From Bacteroides sp. (GTDB lineage: Bacteria > Bacteroidota > Bacteroidia > Bacteroidales > Bacteroidaceae), in contig DXOJ01000592.1 of assembly GCA_019412865.1 (NCBI GenBank), positions 1 to 22,817 of the forward strand: a DNA stretch of 22,817 bases. The letters run 5' to 3'. Position numbers and translations under genes: made by a program. Shown piece by piece: positions 1-9,371 of this stretch; positions within the stretch are counted from its first letter, which is position 1; each line of letters opens with the position of its first letter. The notes beneath the pieces are model-generated. The model was not told where the DNA came from. It worked only from the letters and a program-made list of their open reading frames with translations, and ran no database searches.

Positions 1-1028
1 ATACCCATCATATAGAGGATGTCATAGACCTGGTTTTAAGTGTCAATCCTGATGCGGTAATGGTAATCAAGTCTACTATTCCTGTTGGATATTGCCGGGG
101 ACTTTATTTGAAGTATGCCCGTAAGGGGGTCAGGAAGCTTAACCTGCTTTTTTCTCCGGAGTTTCTTCGTGAAAGTATGGCTCTTTATGATAACTTATAT
201 CCAAGTCGTATCATTGTTGGTTATCCAAAATTTATAGAGAGCGAACAATTTAAAGAGGAAAATGAAGCAATCAAGGCTGTTGCGGATATTCCTGCCCTAG
301 AGAAGGCTGCACGTACTTTTGCCGCATTGCTTCAGGAAGGAGCAATTAAGGAAGATATTCCTACCCTTTTTATGGGTTTGAAGGAGGCGGAAGCTGTTAA
401 ACTGTTTGCTAATACCTATCTTGCTCTCCGGGTATCTTACTTTAATGAACTTGATACTTACGCAGAGGTCAAAGGCCTGGATTCTGCAGCTATCATCCAA
501 GGCATAGGACTCGATCCTCGCATTGGCACACACTATAATAACCCTTCATTTGGTTACGGTGGCTACTGTTTGCCAAAGGACACCAAACAGCTTCTTGCCA
601 ATTACGAGAGCGTGCCCCAAAATATGATGACAGCTATCGTTGAATCAAATCGTACTCGAAAGGATTACATTGCAGATGCAGTTCTTCGCAAAGCTGGTTG
701 GTATGCATATAGCACAGACAATGAATTTGAGGCAGGGAAAAAGTCTGTTACCATTGGTGTTTATCGACTCACAATGAAGAGTAATTCCGATAATTTCCGC
801 CAGAGCGCTATTCAGGGCATCATGAAGCGTATCAAGGCAAAGGGTGCAAATGTTGTAATTTTCGAGCCAACTCTTGCTGATGGAGAAACATTCTTCGGTT
901 CATTGGTTGTAAATGACCTTACTAAGTTCAAAGTTTTGTCAAACGCAATCATCGCTAATCGTTTTGATGATTGTTTAGCAGATGTAGAAGAGAAGCTTTA
1001 CACACGTGATATTTTCCGTCGCGACTAA
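1..1028 (+). CDS. ugd: UDP-glucose 6-dehydrogenase, 5' partial
   Basis: Oxidises UDP-glucose to UDP-glucuronate with NAD+ in the cytosol, supplying an acidic sugar for the polysaccharide. The frame is open from base 3, so the N-terminal Rossmann part lies before the window; the first internal Met is at 60. Visible family features are the KSTIPVG segment, the SPEFLRES motif, the DNLYPSRI segment, and the catalytic Cys (TGT 567-569) in [17 protein letters not shown]-terminal UDP-binding domain carries [15 protein letters not shown]. These motifs match the short E. coli-type Ugd (about 390 residues) closely, so about 340 residues are seen here. It ends 40 bases before the next gene and probably shares its transcript. 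A related UDP-sugar dehydrogenase is possible, but the active-site context favours Ugd. Confidence 0.93.
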   Translation, partial: THHIEDVIDLVLSVNPDAVMVIKSTIPVGYCRGLYLKYARKGVRKLNLLFSPEFLRESMALYDNLYPSRIIVGYPKFIESEQFKEENEAIKAVADIPALEKAARTFAALLQEGAIKEDIPTLFMGLKEAEAVKLFANTYLALRVSYFNELDTYAEVKGLDSAAIIQGIGLDPRIGTHYNNPSFGYGGYCLPKDTKQLLANYESVPQNMMTAIVESNRTRKDYIADAVLRKAGWYAYSTDNEFEAGKKSVTIGVYRLTMKSNSDNFRQSAIQGIMKRIKAKGANVVIFEPTLADGETFFGSLVVNDLTKFKVLSNAIIANRFDDCLADVEEKLYTRDIFRRD

Positions 1029-1068
1029 GTATTTGCTGATAGGATGAACATATTAAATTGATACAATA

Positions 1069-2256
1069 ATGGAACTCCGTACAGACTATTCAAATGTCAG
1101 TTTCCAGAATAATGGAAAACTGAAGTTACTCATTATCGTGGGTACTCGTCCTGAGATTATCCGCCTTGCAGCCGTCATTAACAAAACTCGTCAGTACTTT
1201 GACGTTATCCTTGCCCATACAGGACAGAACTATGACTACAACCTCAATGGCGTATTTTTCAAAGATCTAAATCTCAAGGAACCAGAGGTTTATATGGATG
1301 TAGTAGGTGATGACTTAGGCTCAACCTGTGGCAACATCATCAACGCAAGCTATAAGCTTATGGTAGCCACCAAGCCAGATGCTGTTCTTGTCCTTGGTGA
1401 TACCAACTCTTGCTTGAGCGTTATTGGAGCAAAACGTCTTCACATTCCCATCTTCCACATGGAAGCAGGTAACCGTTGCAAGGACGAATGTCTCCCCGAA
1501 GAGACCAACAGAAGAATCGTGGACATCATTTCAGATGTCAACCTCGCCTATTCGGAGCATGCAAGAAGATACCTTGCAGAGTGCGGACTCCCTCGAGAGC
1601 GCACTTATGTTACAGGCTCACCGATGGCAGAGGTACTACATCAGAACCTTGCCGAGATTGAAGCATCTGATGTTCACAAGCGTCTTGGATTGGAAAAGGG
1701 CAAATACATTCTCCTCTCTGCTCACCGTGAAGAGAATATTGACACCGAGAAAAACTTTCTCTCGCTCTTCAACGCTATTAATACTATGGCAGAGAAATAT
1801 GATATGCCTATCCTCTACAGTTGCCACCCACGTTCGCGCAATCGCCTTGCAGCTTCGGGCTTCCAGCTTGACCCACGTGTACAGGTACAGCAACCTCTTG
1901 GCTTCCATGACTACAACTGCCTCCAGATGAACGCCTTTGCTGTAGTTTCAGACTCAGGTACACTTCCAGAGGAGAGTAGCTTCTTTACTAGCGTTGGCCA
2001 TCCATTCCCAGCAGTCTGCATCCGTACCTCTACCGAACGTCCAGAGTCACTTGATAAAGCAGGCTTCATTCTCTCTGGTATCGATACCAAAGGTCTTCTC
2101 CAGTCGGTCGATACAGCAGTAGAACTCGTCAAGAATGATGACTATGGTACACCAGTTCCTAACTATACAGATGAAAATGTCTCAACCAAAGTTGTCAAGA
2201 TTATCCAATCATATGTTGGAGTAGTCAACAAGATGGTTTGGCGTAAAGAAATTTAA
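1069..2256 (+). CDS. capG: UDP-N-acetylglucosamine 2-epimerase-type enzyme of UDP-L-FucNAc synthesis (CapG/FnlC/WbjD-like)
   Basis: A non-hydrolysing UDP-HexNAc 2-epimerase fold protein of 395 residues, the usual size. Motifs seen: GTRPE (25-29), HTGQNYD (50-56), GDTNS (110-114), HMEAGNR (130-136), PEETNR (143-148), AHREEN (218-223) and a DSGTLPEE loop near 295. All are typical of the WecB/CapG family. WecB makes UDP-ManNAc. The next two genes, however, are CapF- and CapE-like, so the likely role is the last step of the pathway, C2 epimerisation of UDP-N-acetyl-L-pneumosamine to UDP-N-acetyl-L-fucosamine. The assignment to CapG rather than WecB is by context. It ends 5 bases before capF, so the two are probably co-translated. 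A longer start is unlikely because ATG 1069 follows a short AT-rich gap. Confidence 0.9.
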   Translation: MELRTDYSNVSFQNNGKLKLLIIVGTRPEIIRLAAVINKTRQYFDVILAHTGQNYDYNLNGVFFKDLNLKEPEVYMDVVGDDLGSTCGNIINASYKLMVATKPDAVLVLGDTNSCLSVIGAKRLHIPIFHMEAGNRCKDECLPEETNRRIVDIISDVNLAYSEHARRYLAECGLPRERTYVTGSPMAEVLHQNLAEIEASDVHKRLGLEKGKYILLSAHREENIDTEKNFLSLFNAINTMAEKYDMPILYSCHPRSRNRLAASGFQLDPRVQVQQPLGFHDYNCLQMNAFAVVSDSGTLPEESSFFTSVGHPFPAVCIRTSTERPESLDKAGFILSGIDTKGLLQSVDTAVELVKNDDYGTPVPNYTDENVSTKVVKIIQSYVGVVNKMVWRKEI

Positions 2257-2261
2257 GAATC

Positions 2262-3476
2262 ATGAAAGTTTTAGTTACAGGCGCAAAGGGCTTCGTGGGT
2301 AAGAACCTTTGCGCTCAGCTTAATAATATAAAGACCGGTAAGGCCAAGTGTTACGGCGACCTTGTCATTGACGAAGTATTCGAGTATGACCTAGACTCTA
2401 CTTCCGAGCAACTCGACCAGTGGTCCCGAGAATGCAACTTCGTCTTTAATCTCGCTGGTGTCAACCGTCCTCAAGAACCAAAGGAGTTCATGGAGGGCAA
2501 CTTCGGCTTTGCCACAGTTCTTCTGAACACCCTCAAGAAATACAAGAACAATTGTCCAGTGATGATTAGCAGCTCTATCCAAGCCACCCTCGCAGGACGC
2601 TTCGGCACTAGCGAGTACGGTAAGAGCAAGAAGGCTGGTGAGGAACTCATGTTCCAGTATGGCGAAGATACAGGCGCTAAGGTGCTTGTATATCGTTTCC
2701 CGAACCTCTATGGTAAGTGGTGCCGTCCTAATTACAACTCAGCTGTTGCTACTTTTTGTAACAATATTGCTAATGACCTTCCTATCACCGTCAATGACCC
2801 AACCGTAGATATGGAGCTCCTCTACATCGATGACCTTGTAGAGGAAATGATTTGTGCTCTCAAAGGTGAAGAACACCATTGTGAGTTCGATGGCGTTGAG
2901 ACAGTCCTTACTGCTGATGGCCGTTATTGTACAGTCCCAATTACCCATCACGTCAAGCTCGGAGAAATCGTTGACCTGCTTTACAAGTTTCGCGATATGC
3001 CTCAGACCCTCATGATTCCTGAAATGCCGGCTGATTCATTCGCAAAACGCCTCTACAGCACCTATCTTAGTTATCTACCTAAGGACAAGGCCGTCTTCAA
3101 TCTCAAAATGAACGTAGATAACCGTGGCTCCTTCACCGAACTTGTTCACACTCTCAATTGTGGTCAGGTCAGTATCAACATCTCTAAACCAGGAATCACT
3201 AAGGGGGAACACTGGCACCACACTAAGTGGGAACAATTCATCGTAGTCAGCGGTCATGGATTGATTCAGATGCGTAACGAAGCTAATCTCGATGCACCAA
3301 TCCTTGAATACGAAGTTTCTGGTGATAAGATCCAAAGCGTCATCATGCTTCCAGGTTACACCCACAACATCATCAACCTCTCGGACACCCAAGACCTCGT
3401 CACTGTTATGTACTGCAATGAGATTTTTAATCCAGAAAGACCAGATACTTTTTTTGATCCAGTGGGCAAAGACTAA
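2262..3476 (+). CDS. capF: CapF-like bifunctional epimerase/reductase (SDR plus cupin) for UDP-L-FucNAc
   Basis: A two-domain protein of 404 residues. The N-terminal extended SDR domain (about 1-265) has the nucleotide-binding GAKGFVGKNL (7-16), an NLAGVNRP segment and catalytic Tyr119/Lys123 (YGKSK). The C-terminal cupin (about 280-404) carries a metal-type cluster with His317, His319, His320 and Glu324, plus His368. In S. aureus CapF the cupin performs C3 epimerisation and the SDR domain performs NADPH reduction at C4 of the CapE product. Both active sites look intact here. It sits between the CapG-like and CapE-like genes, 5 bases after the former and 40 before the latter. Codons are C-ending and regular, like its neighbours. 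The family call is firm; the exact sugar product rests on the three-gene set. Confidence 0.93.
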   Translation: MKVLVTGAKGFVGKNLCAQLNNIKTGKAKCYGDLVIDEVFEYDLDSTSEQLDQWSRECNFVFNLAGVNRPQEPKEFMEGNFGFATVLLNTLKKYKNNCPVMISSSIQATLAGRFGTSEYGKSKKAGEELMFQYGEDTGAKVLVYRFPNLYGKWCRPNYNSAVATFCNNIANDLPITVNDPTVDMELLYIDDLVEEMICALKGEEHHCEFDGVETVLTADGRYCTVPITHHVKLGEIVDLLYKFRDMPQTLMIPEMPADSFAKRLYSTYLSYLPKDKAVFNLKMNVDNRGSFTELVHTLNCGQVSINISKPGITKGEHWHHTKWEQFIVVSGHGLIQMRNEANLDAPILEYEVSGDKIQSVIMLPGYTHNIINLSDTQDLVTVMYCNEIFNPERPDTFFDPVGKD

Positions 3477-3516
3477 AAGATACAATTCAACAACAAATTA
3501 TAAATAGTTATTAATT

Positions 3517-4566
3517 ATGAATATTTTTACTGGTAAAACCCTTATGATTACCGGTGGCACAGGATCATTCGGTAATGCAGTCCTCAATCGATTTCTTAAG
3601 ACTGACATCGCAGAAATCCGAATTTTCTCACGTGATGAGAAGAAGCAGGATGATATGCGTCATGAGTATCAGGCTAAGATGCCGGAGGTGGCCCATAAGA
3701 TCAAGTTCTTCATCGGTGACGTCCGCAACCTCCAGTCGTGCAAGAACGCCATGCCTGGTGTTGATTACATTTTCCATGCAGCTGCATTGAAGCAGGTTCC
3801 CTCTTGCGAGTTCTTCCCTATGGAGGCTGTTAAGACCAATGTGATTGGTACTGACAACGTACTTACCGCAGCTATCGAAGCAGGCGTGAAAGCAGTTATC
3901 TGCCTCTCAACTGACAAGGCTGCTTATCCTATTAATGCTATGGGCATTACCAAGGCCATCGAGGAGAAGATCGCCGTTGCTAAGTCACGTTACTCAGGTA
4001 GCACCAAGATCTGCTGCACCCGTTATGGCAACGTCATGTGTTCTCGTGGTTCAGTTATTCCTTTATGGATTGATCAAATCCGTCACGACAACCCAATCAC
4101 CCTCACCGAGCCTAATATGACCCGCTTCATCATGTCGCTCGAAGAGGCTGTCGATCTCGTATTATTTGCCTTCGAACATGGTCAAAACGGTGATATCCTC
4201 GTTCAGAAGGCTCCAGCTTGTACCATCCAGACACAAGCTGAAGCTGTCTGCGAGCTCTTTGGTGGCAAGAAGGAGGATATTAAGGTCATTGGCATCCGCC
4301 ATGGCGAGAAGATGTACGAAACTCTCCTCACCAACGAAGAATGCGCCAAGGCCGAGGATATGGGCGACTTTTATCGTGTACCAGCTGATAACCGTAGTTT
4401 GAACTATGACCAGTTCTTCACTGAGGGTGATGCCAAGCGTTGCGAGCTCTCTGAATTCAACTCTGACAACACCTGTCGTCTGAATCTTGAGGAGACCAAG
4501 GCAAAGATTGCTTCGTTGGAGTACATCCAAAACGAGTTGAACGAAGTTCTAAAGCTTGCAAAGTAA
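3517..4566 (+). CDS. capE: CapE/FnlA-like UDP-GlcNAc 4,6-dehydratase (5-inverting)
   Basis: A 349-residue extended SDR enzyme that starts UDP-L-FucNAc synthesis by 4,6-dehydration and C5 inversion of UDP-GlcNAc. Visible: TGGTGSFG nucleotide-binding loop (12-19), SRDE (38-41), HAAALKQVP (87-95), and the STDKAAYPIN active-site segment with Asp133/Lys134. The usual YxxxK is M142-G-I-T-K146, so the general-base Tyr is replaced by Met. To my knowledge the same substitution occurs in S. aureus CapE and WbjB/FnlA, and separates them from PseB/FlaA1-type enzymes that keep Tyr. This supports the FucNAc branch rather than pseudaminic acid. The ATG is preceded by an A/T-rich stretch. It is the last of the three linked enzymes; gene order is reversed relative to the reaction order. 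Confidence 0.93.
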   Translation: MNIFTGKTLMITGGTGSFGNAVLNRFLKTDIAEIRIFSRDEKKQDDMRHEYQAKMPEVAHKIKFFIGDVRNLQSCKNAMPGVDYIFHAAALKQVPSCEFFPMEAVKTNVIGTDNVLTAAIEAGVKAVICLSTDKAAYPINAMGITKAIEEKIAVAKSRYSGSTKICCTRYGNVMCSRGSVIPLWIDQIRHDNPITLTEPNMTRFIMSLEEAVDLVLFAFEHGQNGDILVQKAPACTIQTQAEAVCELFGGKKEDIKVIGIRHGEKMYETLLTNEECAKAEDMGDFYRVPADNRSLNYDQFFTEGDAKRCELSEFNSDNTCRLNLEETKAKIASLEYIQNELNEVLKLAK

Positions 4567-4588
4567 AATCCAATTTTATCAGGATTTT
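4565..4588 (+). terminator. possible weak hairpin after capE
   Basis: A perfect 7-bp inverted repeat (AAAATCC at 4565-4571, GGATTTT at 4582-4588) with a 10-base loop begins in the capE stop codon. The stem has only two G-C pairs and no strong U-tract follows, so it is a weak or partial terminator at best. It marks the boundary between the precursor genes and the AT-rich assembly block. Confidence 0.25.
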
Positions 4589-4660
4589 GTCCAATAACTA
4601 AGTAGGCAACAGGTGTGAAGCTGCGGATCGAATCCGTTGTCTGCTACAAAATAATTCACA

Positions 4661-5401
4661 ATGAACATCAAGATACAATGTAACCATTGTTTCGAGCCAA
4701 TCACCATCTCCATAGAGGAATCTGACCTCGAATTTGAATCACTACCCTTTGATTGATTAATTTCATCTTCATTTGAAAATGTATTGTTTTTAATTAGGAG
4801 TAAATTCGCTGGGTTCATGAGCAAAGAAAACATGCAACAAGAATATGATATTAATCCAAAGTATTATTATGACGTTCAAAGTAAACTTCATTTTTACCAT
4901 GACTTTTCGTGCCATATTCCCTTTGAAGACCAGTTTGACAGTGTTCAAAACAAATATATTAGAAGGATAGAATGCCTGTATAAGTGTCTGAGTGATGCCA
5001 GTCTTTTTGTTAGATATATAGAGGATGAAAACGAGTTGGACTATGTTTGCAGAAGAATAGATTTTATAAACGACTTTTTCCGTTCATTCGACTCAAATAA
5101 CGCAATTATATTCTTCGTAAATGAGGATATTGCCAAAAGTAATCAAATTTCAAATCAATTCATAATAGTACCAAACAGAGGAAGTAAGACAATACATCAT
5201 TTTTTATCATCAATTCCTTCGGCAGAAGAATTCTTTATTAAGAGTCTTAATCCTTTCCATAGCCAAAGACTATCTGCATTAGCTAGATACAAAAAGAAAA
5301 AACTATTAAAGAGAATCAGTAGATTCATGATTAGATTTGAGGCTCGTAAGCCAATATATAAACATTACAACTTGTATCAAAACAGAATACAGGCCAGATA
5401 G
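4661..5401 (+). pseudogene. DUF1796-type putative papain-like cysteine peptidase/glycan-associated gene interrupted by one in-frame TGA
   Basis: Reading from ATG 4661 gives 31 residues ending SLPFD, then TGA (4754-4756), then a long uninterrupted stretch in the same frame to TAG 5401. DUF1796 proteins carry a conserved S-x-PFDW near the N-terminus, so the stop falls exactly where Trp (TGG) is expected. The following LISSSFENVL..LI..KF..FM and the later YIRRIECLYKCL...SLFVRY and IIFFVNED segments fit the family. About 247 residues would be restored by one base change. No frameshift is seen. A truncated product could start at TTG 4784 or an internal ATG (4817), but would lack the N-terminal motif. 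DUF1796 members often sit in glycan loci; their function here is unknown. Basic, Arg/Lys-rich C-terminus. Family call is moderate; the interruption is directly visible. Confidence 0.7.
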
Positions 5402-5405
5402 AAGG

Positions 5406-5433
5406 GAAGTATTAATACAATTTATTATACTTC
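5406..5433 (+). repeat. AT-rich inverted repeat between the DUF1796 pseudogene and wzx
   Basis: GAAGTAT (5406-5412) pairs with ATACTTC (5427-5433), and with one bulged T the stem extends inward to AATA/TATT. AGTTTTG follows. It may be a weak terminator or RNA hairpin; no function can be assigned. Confidence 0.3.
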
Positions 5434-5454
5434 AGTTTTGAAATATTATCCATA

Positions 5455-6960
5455 ATGGAAGAAAGTAGAGGGTCACGAATAGCAAAGAATACAATGTTCT
5501 TGTATGGACGAATGTTGCTATCAATGATAGTAACGTTATATACGTCAAGAGTGGTGCTTAACACACTTGGCGCGAGTGACTTTGGTATTTATAACGTAGT
5601 CACAGGATTTGTTGTGTCTTTTGGTTTCCTGAATAGTGCAATGCACACCTCGGTTCAGCGTTTTCTGACCGTTGAGATGAAGGAGAACAATCATGAGAGA
5701 CTCAACCAGATATTCAGTATGGGTGTTACTATCCACCTCATCCTCGCTTTGGCTATGGTGATAATCGCAGAACCTATCGGATTGTATTTTGTGCAAACCA
5801 AGTTGGTTATTCCACTTGAGCGCATGGAGGCTGCATTGTGGATTTTTCATCTGTCTGTCATTGTTTTATTCTTCGGAATTATGAACGTTCCCTATAAGGC
5901 CTTGATTATTGCGAGGGAGAATATGGGAGCATTTGCAGCAATAAGTCTGATCGAAGTGTTTGCAAAGCTTGCTATTGCCATTGCTTTGGTTTATAGTATT
6001 TTGGACAAGCTCATTCTCTATGGTGTCTTGCTGATGATTGTAGCTGTTACAATCCAACTGTTCTATATGTGGTATTGTATATCGCATTATGAAGAAGGAA
6101 AGTATAAGCGATTTTGGAACAAAAAATTGTTTGGGGAAATGAGCTGCTTTGCGGGCTGGAACCTAATAGGTGTTTTTGCTGGCATTGTCTATAATCAAGG
6201 TGTAAATATCGTTCTTAATATTTTTGGTGGTCCGATAGTAAATGCGGCAAGAGCTATTGCCTTCCAAGTGAGTGGCGCTGCAAACCAATTGGTTACAAAC
6301 TTTCAGTTGGCTACCAATCCACCAATCATGAAGGCATACGCAACAGGAGATAAGTCTGTATTCAGACTTCTGTCATCATCGTCCAAGCTTTCATACATAT
6401 TGCTTCTATTCATTGTGATTCCTTTTTTGCTGGAATGTTCTTATGTGTTGAAACTCTGGTTGAAAGAAGTACCGGAATATTCTATTATGTTTGTGAGATT
6501 GGCTATGATTGATATCTTAGTCTGCTCATTGGCAGGACCACTTCATACGCTGATGCAGGCTACTGGGTCTATCAGAAAGTATCAGATAATTGTAAGTGGA
6601 GTCTTATTGATGAATCTCCCACTTTCATATCTTATGTTAAAAATAGGTATGAGCTTTGACTCTACATTTTATGTATCAATATCACTCTCTTCGATAGCAT
6701 TGGTTATACGCTATTGCCTTTTGCGATCATACGTAGAATATAGCGTCAAAGAACTTGTATTGGATTTCACAATCCCAATTGTCATCTTGACGATAGTAAG
6801 CAATATTGTTCCTTTAGTTATTTACAATTATATGGAACAAGGACTATTTAGACTTCTTATCGTTTGTGTAACATCATGGACTTCTATCGCACTTGTATCT
6901 TGGATTTGTGTCTTAGATAAAAATGAGAAATCCCTTCTATTACGAATAATTAAAAGGTAA
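5455..6960 (+). CDS. wzx: Wzx-type lipid-linked repeat-unit flippase
   Basis: A 501-residue, very hydrophobic protein of the polysaccharide transporter (PST/MOP) family. It would flip undecaprenyl-diphosphate-linked repeat units across the inner membrane. The N-terminus (SRIAKNTMFLYGRMLL...LYTSRVVLNTLGASDFGIYNVV) is the typical start of Bacteroidetes Wzx proteins. About 12-14 membrane segments can be read, with the characteristic RFLTVEM and NIVLNIFGG segments. Length is normal. Start ATG 5455 follows an AT-rich stretch. It ends 2 bases before the next glycosyltransferase, so it belongs to the same operon. Substrate specificity cannot be read from sequence. Confidence 0.93.
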   Translation: MEESRGSRIAKNTMFLYGRMLLSMIVTLYTSRVVLNTLGASDFGIYNVVTGFVVSFGFLNSAMHTSVQRFLTVEMKENNHERLNQIFSMGVTIHLILALAMVIIAEPIGLYFVQTKLVIPLERMEAALWIFHLSVIVLFFGIMNVPYKALIIARENMGAFAAISLIEVFAKLAIAIALVYSILDKLILYGVLLMIVAVTIQLFYMWYCISHYEEGKYKRFWNKKLFGEMSCFAGWNLIGVFAGIVYNQGVNIVLNIFGGPIVNAARAIAFQVSGAANQLVTNFQLATNPPIMKAYATGDKSVFRLLSSSSKLSYILLLFIVIPFLLECSYVLKLWLKEVPEYSIMFVRLAMIDILVCSLAGPLHTLMQATGSIRKYQIIVSGVLLMNLPLSYLMLKIGMSFDSTFYVSISLSSIALVIRYCLLRSYVEYSVKELVLDFTIPIVILTIVSNIVPLVIYNYMEQGLFRLLIVCVTSWTSIALVSWICVLDKNEKSLLLRIIKR

Positions 6961-6962
6961 AA

Positions 6963-8111
6963 ATGAAGATAGCTATTATTGCAGATAATCTGGGTAATAA
7001 TGCGCCAGGATTAGTGTTTAGAAACATTCTGACAGGTCTGTCTAAAAAGATAGAGTTTGACATTATTACTTCTACTTTAGATTATCGGGCACCAAAGGAA
7101 CATAGAGGAAGCGTTAACTATGTACCGCAGAAGAGAATTCCATCATGGAGGCTAAGAACATTTTTGTTTAATATATTTGGCTTCTATCATACACAGAAGA
7201 AGTGGGCAAAGGATATCCAAGGTATATTGAACTCCAAAGCGTATGACGTTGTTGTAAGCCTCATGTCGTCCGCTTTCTATGCATCCGTTATGGCTGCTGA
7301 TATATTTGTATCTCATAGGAAAGTGAAGCATATCTGCTATTGTGTAGATGCAGTTCCAGCACCTTTCCCATGGGAAAAAGAGGGAATGTACACTTCTGCC
7401 ATGAAACGTTGTGTGAGGAAGTATATGCAAAAGGTGAATGTCCTGTGCATGACCAACCAAGAAATGCTGACCTACGAGTTAGGGATTATCGGTAATCCCA
7501 ATATAAAATCTGTGGTTCTGCCAAATCCATCAAAAGAGACATCGCTTCAAAAATTACCAATTGAAGATATTACACCTTCATTTGTCTATGCTGGTAAGAT
7601 GTATGGTGTGCGAAATCCAGATGCCCTACTTGATGGATTTAAGCTTTTCCTTAAGAATCATCCTTTAGCAAAGATGATTTTTGTAGGTTCGGGTAATTTG
7701 GATACATACATCAAAGAACATTATGCAGACTTATTGGATAGTATTGAATTTATCTCATATACAACGGATCTTGCCCAGATATATAAAAAGTGCGTTGCGT
7801 TGATTGATGTAAATGCAAACTTTGACAATGATGTTTTTTTGTCAAGTAAAGTCATTAGTTATCTGCCATACAATAGATTGATTATTTCAGAGTCTGGCAA
7901 TGGAAGCCCTGTTCGTTCAATGTTTAAGACTTCACAAACTATATTGCATGTACATCATCGTGCAGAAGAATTTAATAACGCCATGGAGTCTTGCATAAAT
8001 AACATTGGTTCAATAGATTATTCTGAAAGAGAGGAGTATCTAAAGCGGATGGATATAAATGCTGCTACAGATACATTCATTAATCAAATTTATGAAAATA
8101 ATGAGAACTGA
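6963..8111 (+). CDS. GT-B glycosyltransferase (GT4-like)
   Basis: 382 residues. The N-terminal half has an alternating beta/alpha pattern starting MKIAIIADNLG with a glycine/asparagine-rich loop. The C-terminal half has the GT4-style sequence FVYAGKMYGVRNPDALLDGF, MIFVGSGN, IEFISYT, a run ALIDVNANFDND, and an SSKVISYLPYNRLIIS segment in place of the usual E-x7-E loop. This is a divergent GT4/GT-B fold, probably acting on the cytosolic face on the lipid-linked oligosaccharide. Donor and acceptor are unknown. It starts 2 bases after wzx and its 3' end overlaps the polymerase gene by 11 bases, implying translational coupling. AT-rich like its neighbours. Confidence 0.85.
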   Translation: MKIAIIADNLGNNAPGLVFRNILTGLSKKIEFDIITSTLDYRAPKEHRGSVNYVPQKRIPSWRLRTFLFNIFGFYHTQKKWAKDIQGILNSKAYDVVVSLMSSAFYASVMAADIFVSHRKVKHICYCVDAVPAPFPWEKEGMYTSAMKRCVRKYMQKVNVLCMTNQEMLTYELGIIGNPNIKSVVLPNPSKETSLQKLPIEDITPSFVYAGKMYGVRNPDALLDGFKLFLKNHPLAKMIFVGSGNLDTYIKEHYADLLDSIEFISYTTDLAQIYKKCVALIDVNANFDNDVFLSSKVISYLPYNRLIISESGNGSPVRSMFKTSQTILHVHHRAEEFNNAMESCINNIGSIDYSEREEYLKRMDINAATDTFINQIYENNEN

Positions 8112-9369
8112 AAGTCTTATACTTAAGGTGTTATTGTGTTTTAATGTGTTTACACTTTTGATGTATATCATCACGCCATTAAGCATAAATTCTGGCTATC
8201 ACTTTTTAAATATATTCTATATTGCTCTAAATATATTTATGATGAAGCTTGGATTCCAGAAAGGACAAAATAAGACGTGCTATTTAGAGTCTCAACCAAG
8301 TCTTCAGATTACTCCGAAGACTTTTAATATTGTGCTCATATTTTATTTATGTACGTTTACCATCAGATACGCCTATATGTTGTATCTGCCTCCTCTTGAT
8401 TTCGGTGTACTGATCAATCGAATTGCGATTGGAGTTGCCGATCCGCATATGGGACGTACATTCATGCACGGAGGTAGAACCATCCCTTGGACTGTCTATT
8501 TTATCACTTCGGTTATTGATTCTATCTTCTTTATTTTCGCGCTGATTTGTTGGAAACAATTAAAGACAATAATAAAAATCCTTGTTGCTGTCCTTCTCGT
8601 ATTTGAAGGCTTTTATTCAATGGGAACAGGAACTAACTTTGGTGTTATTATGCTCGTATCATGCGCTTGCTTAGCAATCATGATGCAGATACCTAATGAG
8701 ACATTATCGACAGCGAAAATTACAAGACTCAGCATATTAGGCATATTTGCGCTTCTTTTTGTCGTTTCTATATTCTTCTACAATATGGAAGGTCGAAGTG
8801 GCGGTAGTTTTGAGGAACTTAAGGGAGGAGATTATCTAGCATTAGGATCTTCTGTTACTGTTGACACCAATGCATTTTTGGATATTCTTCCTTATAGATT
8901 TCAAATTTTGTTGCTTTATATCTTTAGCTACCTTACACAAGGCTATATGTTTTTGGAGAACATTTATTTGCTCGATTTCCATTGGGGAGGTTTTTTCGGC
9001 AATAATCCTGCTCTCCAGTCAATAGCTCAGGATTTCCTGTTCTTCAACCCTGAACTGGATAGTTATCAGATGCAGATGGAAAGGTTAGGAGTTGACTCAT
9101 ACGTTAATTGGCACTCATGTTATCTTTGGCTTGCAAATGACTTTACACTACTTTTCGTTCCTTTGGTTATATACTATATTGCCAAGTTTGCCAGTGTAGC
9201 TCTACGTATGTATAGGACAAGTCATGATTTAAGTTCTGGTATCGTATTCGTTGTTCTGGCTAATATGTTACTATTTTTGTTCGCGAACAATAACTACTTG
9301 TCATCAGTATTCTACTCTTTTATGTTTATTTTCCCATACTGGTACTTTAAAAAATATAAACAAATATAG
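8101..9369 (+). CDS. wzy: Wzy-like O-antigen/capsule repeat-unit polymerase
   Basis: About 422 residues, almost entirely transmembrane (10-12 predicted segments), with larger loops near residues 85-130 and 225-330, as in Wzy polymerases. Such proteins have little sequence conservation, so the call rests on topology, length and position between wzx and transferase genes. Start choice: an in-frame TTG (8059) and ATG 8092 lie upstream, but ATG 8101 (MRTESLILK) gives the shortest overlap (11 bases) with the preceding gene and begins directly before the first membrane segment. The region is among the most AT-rich of the window. An alternative is an unrelated EpsG-type membrane protein. Confidence 0.8.
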   Translation: MRTESLILKVLLCFNVFTLLMYIITPLSINSGYHFLNIFYIALNIFMMKLGFQKGQNKTCYLESQPSLQITPKTFNIVLIFYLCTFTIRYAYMLYLPPLDFGVLINRIAIGVADPHMGRTFMHGGRTIPWTVYFITSVIDSIFFIFALICWKQLKTIIKILVAVLLVFEGFYSMGTGTNFGVIMLVSCACLAIMMQIPNETLSTAKITRLSILGIFALLFVVSIFFYNMEGRSGGSFEELKGGDYLALGSSVTVDTNAFLDILPYRFQILLLYIFSYLTQGYMFLENIYLLDFHWGGFFGNNPALQSIAQDFLFFNPELDSYQMQMERLGVDSYVNWHSCYLWLANDFTLLFVPLVIYYIAKFASVALRMYRTSHDLSSGIVFVVLANMLLFLFANNNYLSSVFYSFMFIFPYWYFKKYKQI

Positions 9370-9371
9370 CA

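Noticed and set aside
4621..4640. tRNA T-arm-like hairpin (CGGATCGAATCCG)
   Set aside because: No matching acceptor stem, anticodon arm or D-arm could be found upstream, so no cloverleaf.
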